From: Thermodesulfobacteriota bacterium
GTDB taxonomy: Bacteria; Desulfobacterota; Desulfomonilia; Desulfomonilales; Desulfomonilaceae
DNA: 15,027 nt
NCBI GenBank assembly: GCA_030837305.1
Contig: JAUPKT010000462.1
Coordinates: forward strand, 1 to 15,027
Direction: 5' to 3'
Shown: piece by piece, positions 14,521 through 15,027 of the stretch
How positions within the stretch are numbered: position 1 is the stretch's first letter
Layout of the letters: each line of letters starts with the position of its first letter
The notes under the pieces: model-generated
Databases searched by the model: none
Told to the model about the DNA's origin: nothing
What the model saw: the letters and a program-made list of their open reading frames with translations, nothing else
Position numbers and translations under genes: made by a program

Positions 14521-15027
14521 TCAAACTCCCAGCTTTTCAGCCAGTTGTTCGTTTGAGGGTTCAACCAGGATAGAGCCGTCCGGGAACCTGATGGTCGGTA
14601 TGATTACTTTCCCTTGATTTACCTTTTTGACATATTCTTTTGCCTGGGGGTTCTCATCAATGTCTATCCATTGATAGTCAAGATTATGCTCCTCAAGGAA
14701 CCTGCGTGACCTCTTTGCATCGGGGCACCAGGCAGCTCCGTACATGACTGGTCTTGCTGATTTGCTTCGGGTACTATCCGTCTCCTTGGTGGCTTCAGGA
14801 GAACCTTCCACCACCTCTGCTATCGTGTCAACCCACGGCATCACTGAGGGGTTGTCGGTGAGAACTCGCTTCACTTCGCGATGTTGATATATTGTGCCCA
14901 TGACCACCATATCGGTGACAGCGCCCTCTTCCTCGTAATAGGCGCTACTACTAATAGCTGCCTCAGCCCCTATCTCATTATATGCCTTTTTGATTATTTT
15001 TGCGGTTCCGCCGGGAACATTCTCCAC
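14521..15027 (-). CDS. Protein with C-terminal glutaredoxin-like domain (5' partial)
   Basis: The reading frame runs off the right edge, so the true start may lie outside; the first visible codon is GTG. The last 80 residues or so (from about 92 of the visible 168) form a thioredoxin-fold, glutaredoxin/NrdH-like domain: PVMYGAAWCPDAKRSRRFLEEH, then DYQWIDIDENPQA, the loop VIIPTI with the cis-proline at 144, and FPDGSILVEPS. The active site is Cys101-Pro-Asp-Ala, that is, a single cysteine (monothiol) in place of CPYC. The preceding 75 residues (GAEAAISSSAYYEEEGAVTDMVVMG and on) belong to no family I recognise and are joined by a polar linker rich in E, T, S and K. It may serve in thiol exchange or protein deglutathionylation, or hold a cluster. 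It converges on prfB. Confidence 0.75.
   Translation of the reverse strand: MENVPGGTAKIIKKAYNEIGAEAAISSSAYYEEEGAVTDMVVMGTIYQHREVKRVLTDNPSVMPWVDTIAEVVEGSPEATKETDSTRSKSARPVMYGAAWCPDAKRSRRFLEEHNLDYQWIDIDENPQAKEYVKKVNQGKVIIPTIRFPDGSILVEPSNEQLAEKLGV

Noticed and set aside
1..15027. CRISPR arrays, tRNA or rRNA genes, insertion sequences
   Set aside because: No regularly spaced repeats, cloverleaf-like sequences or transposase reading frames were seen.

Overview
The window is about 15 kb of chromosome from a Gram-negative-type bacterium. It holds eleven protein-coding genes and no tRNA, rRNA, CRISPR array or insertion sequence. The class A penicillin-binding protein, the periplasmic HtrA protease, the Cox/Xdh-type molybdenum hydroxylase and the gene content in general suggest an anaerobic Desulfobacterota-like organism (for example the Desulfomonile or Syntrophobacter groups). 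That placement is inference from memory; no marker gene here fixes the taxonomy.

Left part (1-2891, + strand): the 3' part of a bifunctional penicillin-binding protein (PBP1A type) overlaps by ATGA a membrane-anchored, single-PDZ HtrA protease. Twenty bases later comes a kynurenine-formamidase-like cyclase/hydrolase. The tight spacing looks like one transcription unit. An IclR-family regulator (2927-3727, - strand) converges on the cyclase.

Middle part (3728-8735): a compact divergent promoter region holds two TTGACA -35 elements facing away from each other and a small palindrome near the regulator's predicted start point. To the right lie a cysteine-rich protein of unknown function and then a three-subunit molybdenum hydroxylase in the order FAD subunit, 2Fe-2S subunit, molybdopterin subunit. 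The layout suggests that IclR controls this set. The substrate is unknown: the active-site loop matches neither CO dehydrogenase signature, and the FAD subunit lacks the 4Fe-4S insertion of 4-hydroxybenzoyl-CoA reductase.

Right part (8736-15027): an exported PsbP-like protein with a proline-rich tail, behind a good sigma-70-type promoter, is followed by a 792-residue fusion of a PlsB-like acyltransferase and a GpsA-like glycerol-3-phosphate dehydrogenase. If both halves work, one protein would make glycerol 3-phosphate and acylate it, the first two steps of phospholipid synthesis. Then come a YhaM-like OB-fold/HD-domain protein and prfB, which overlap by 14 bases. prfB clearly carries the programmed +1 frameshift site (in-frame UGA after CUU, with an upstream Shine-Dalgarno-like GAGGT), so its true start lies in a different frame from most of the gene. 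Last, on the - strand and running off the right edge, is a protein with a C-terminal glutaredoxin-like domain.

The points most worth following up are the acyltransferase-dehydrogenase fusion with its altered motifs, the cysteine-rich unknown protein placed between the regulator and the Mo hydroxylase, and the unusual Mo-hydroxylase active-site loop. No stretch longer than 300 bases is without a gene.
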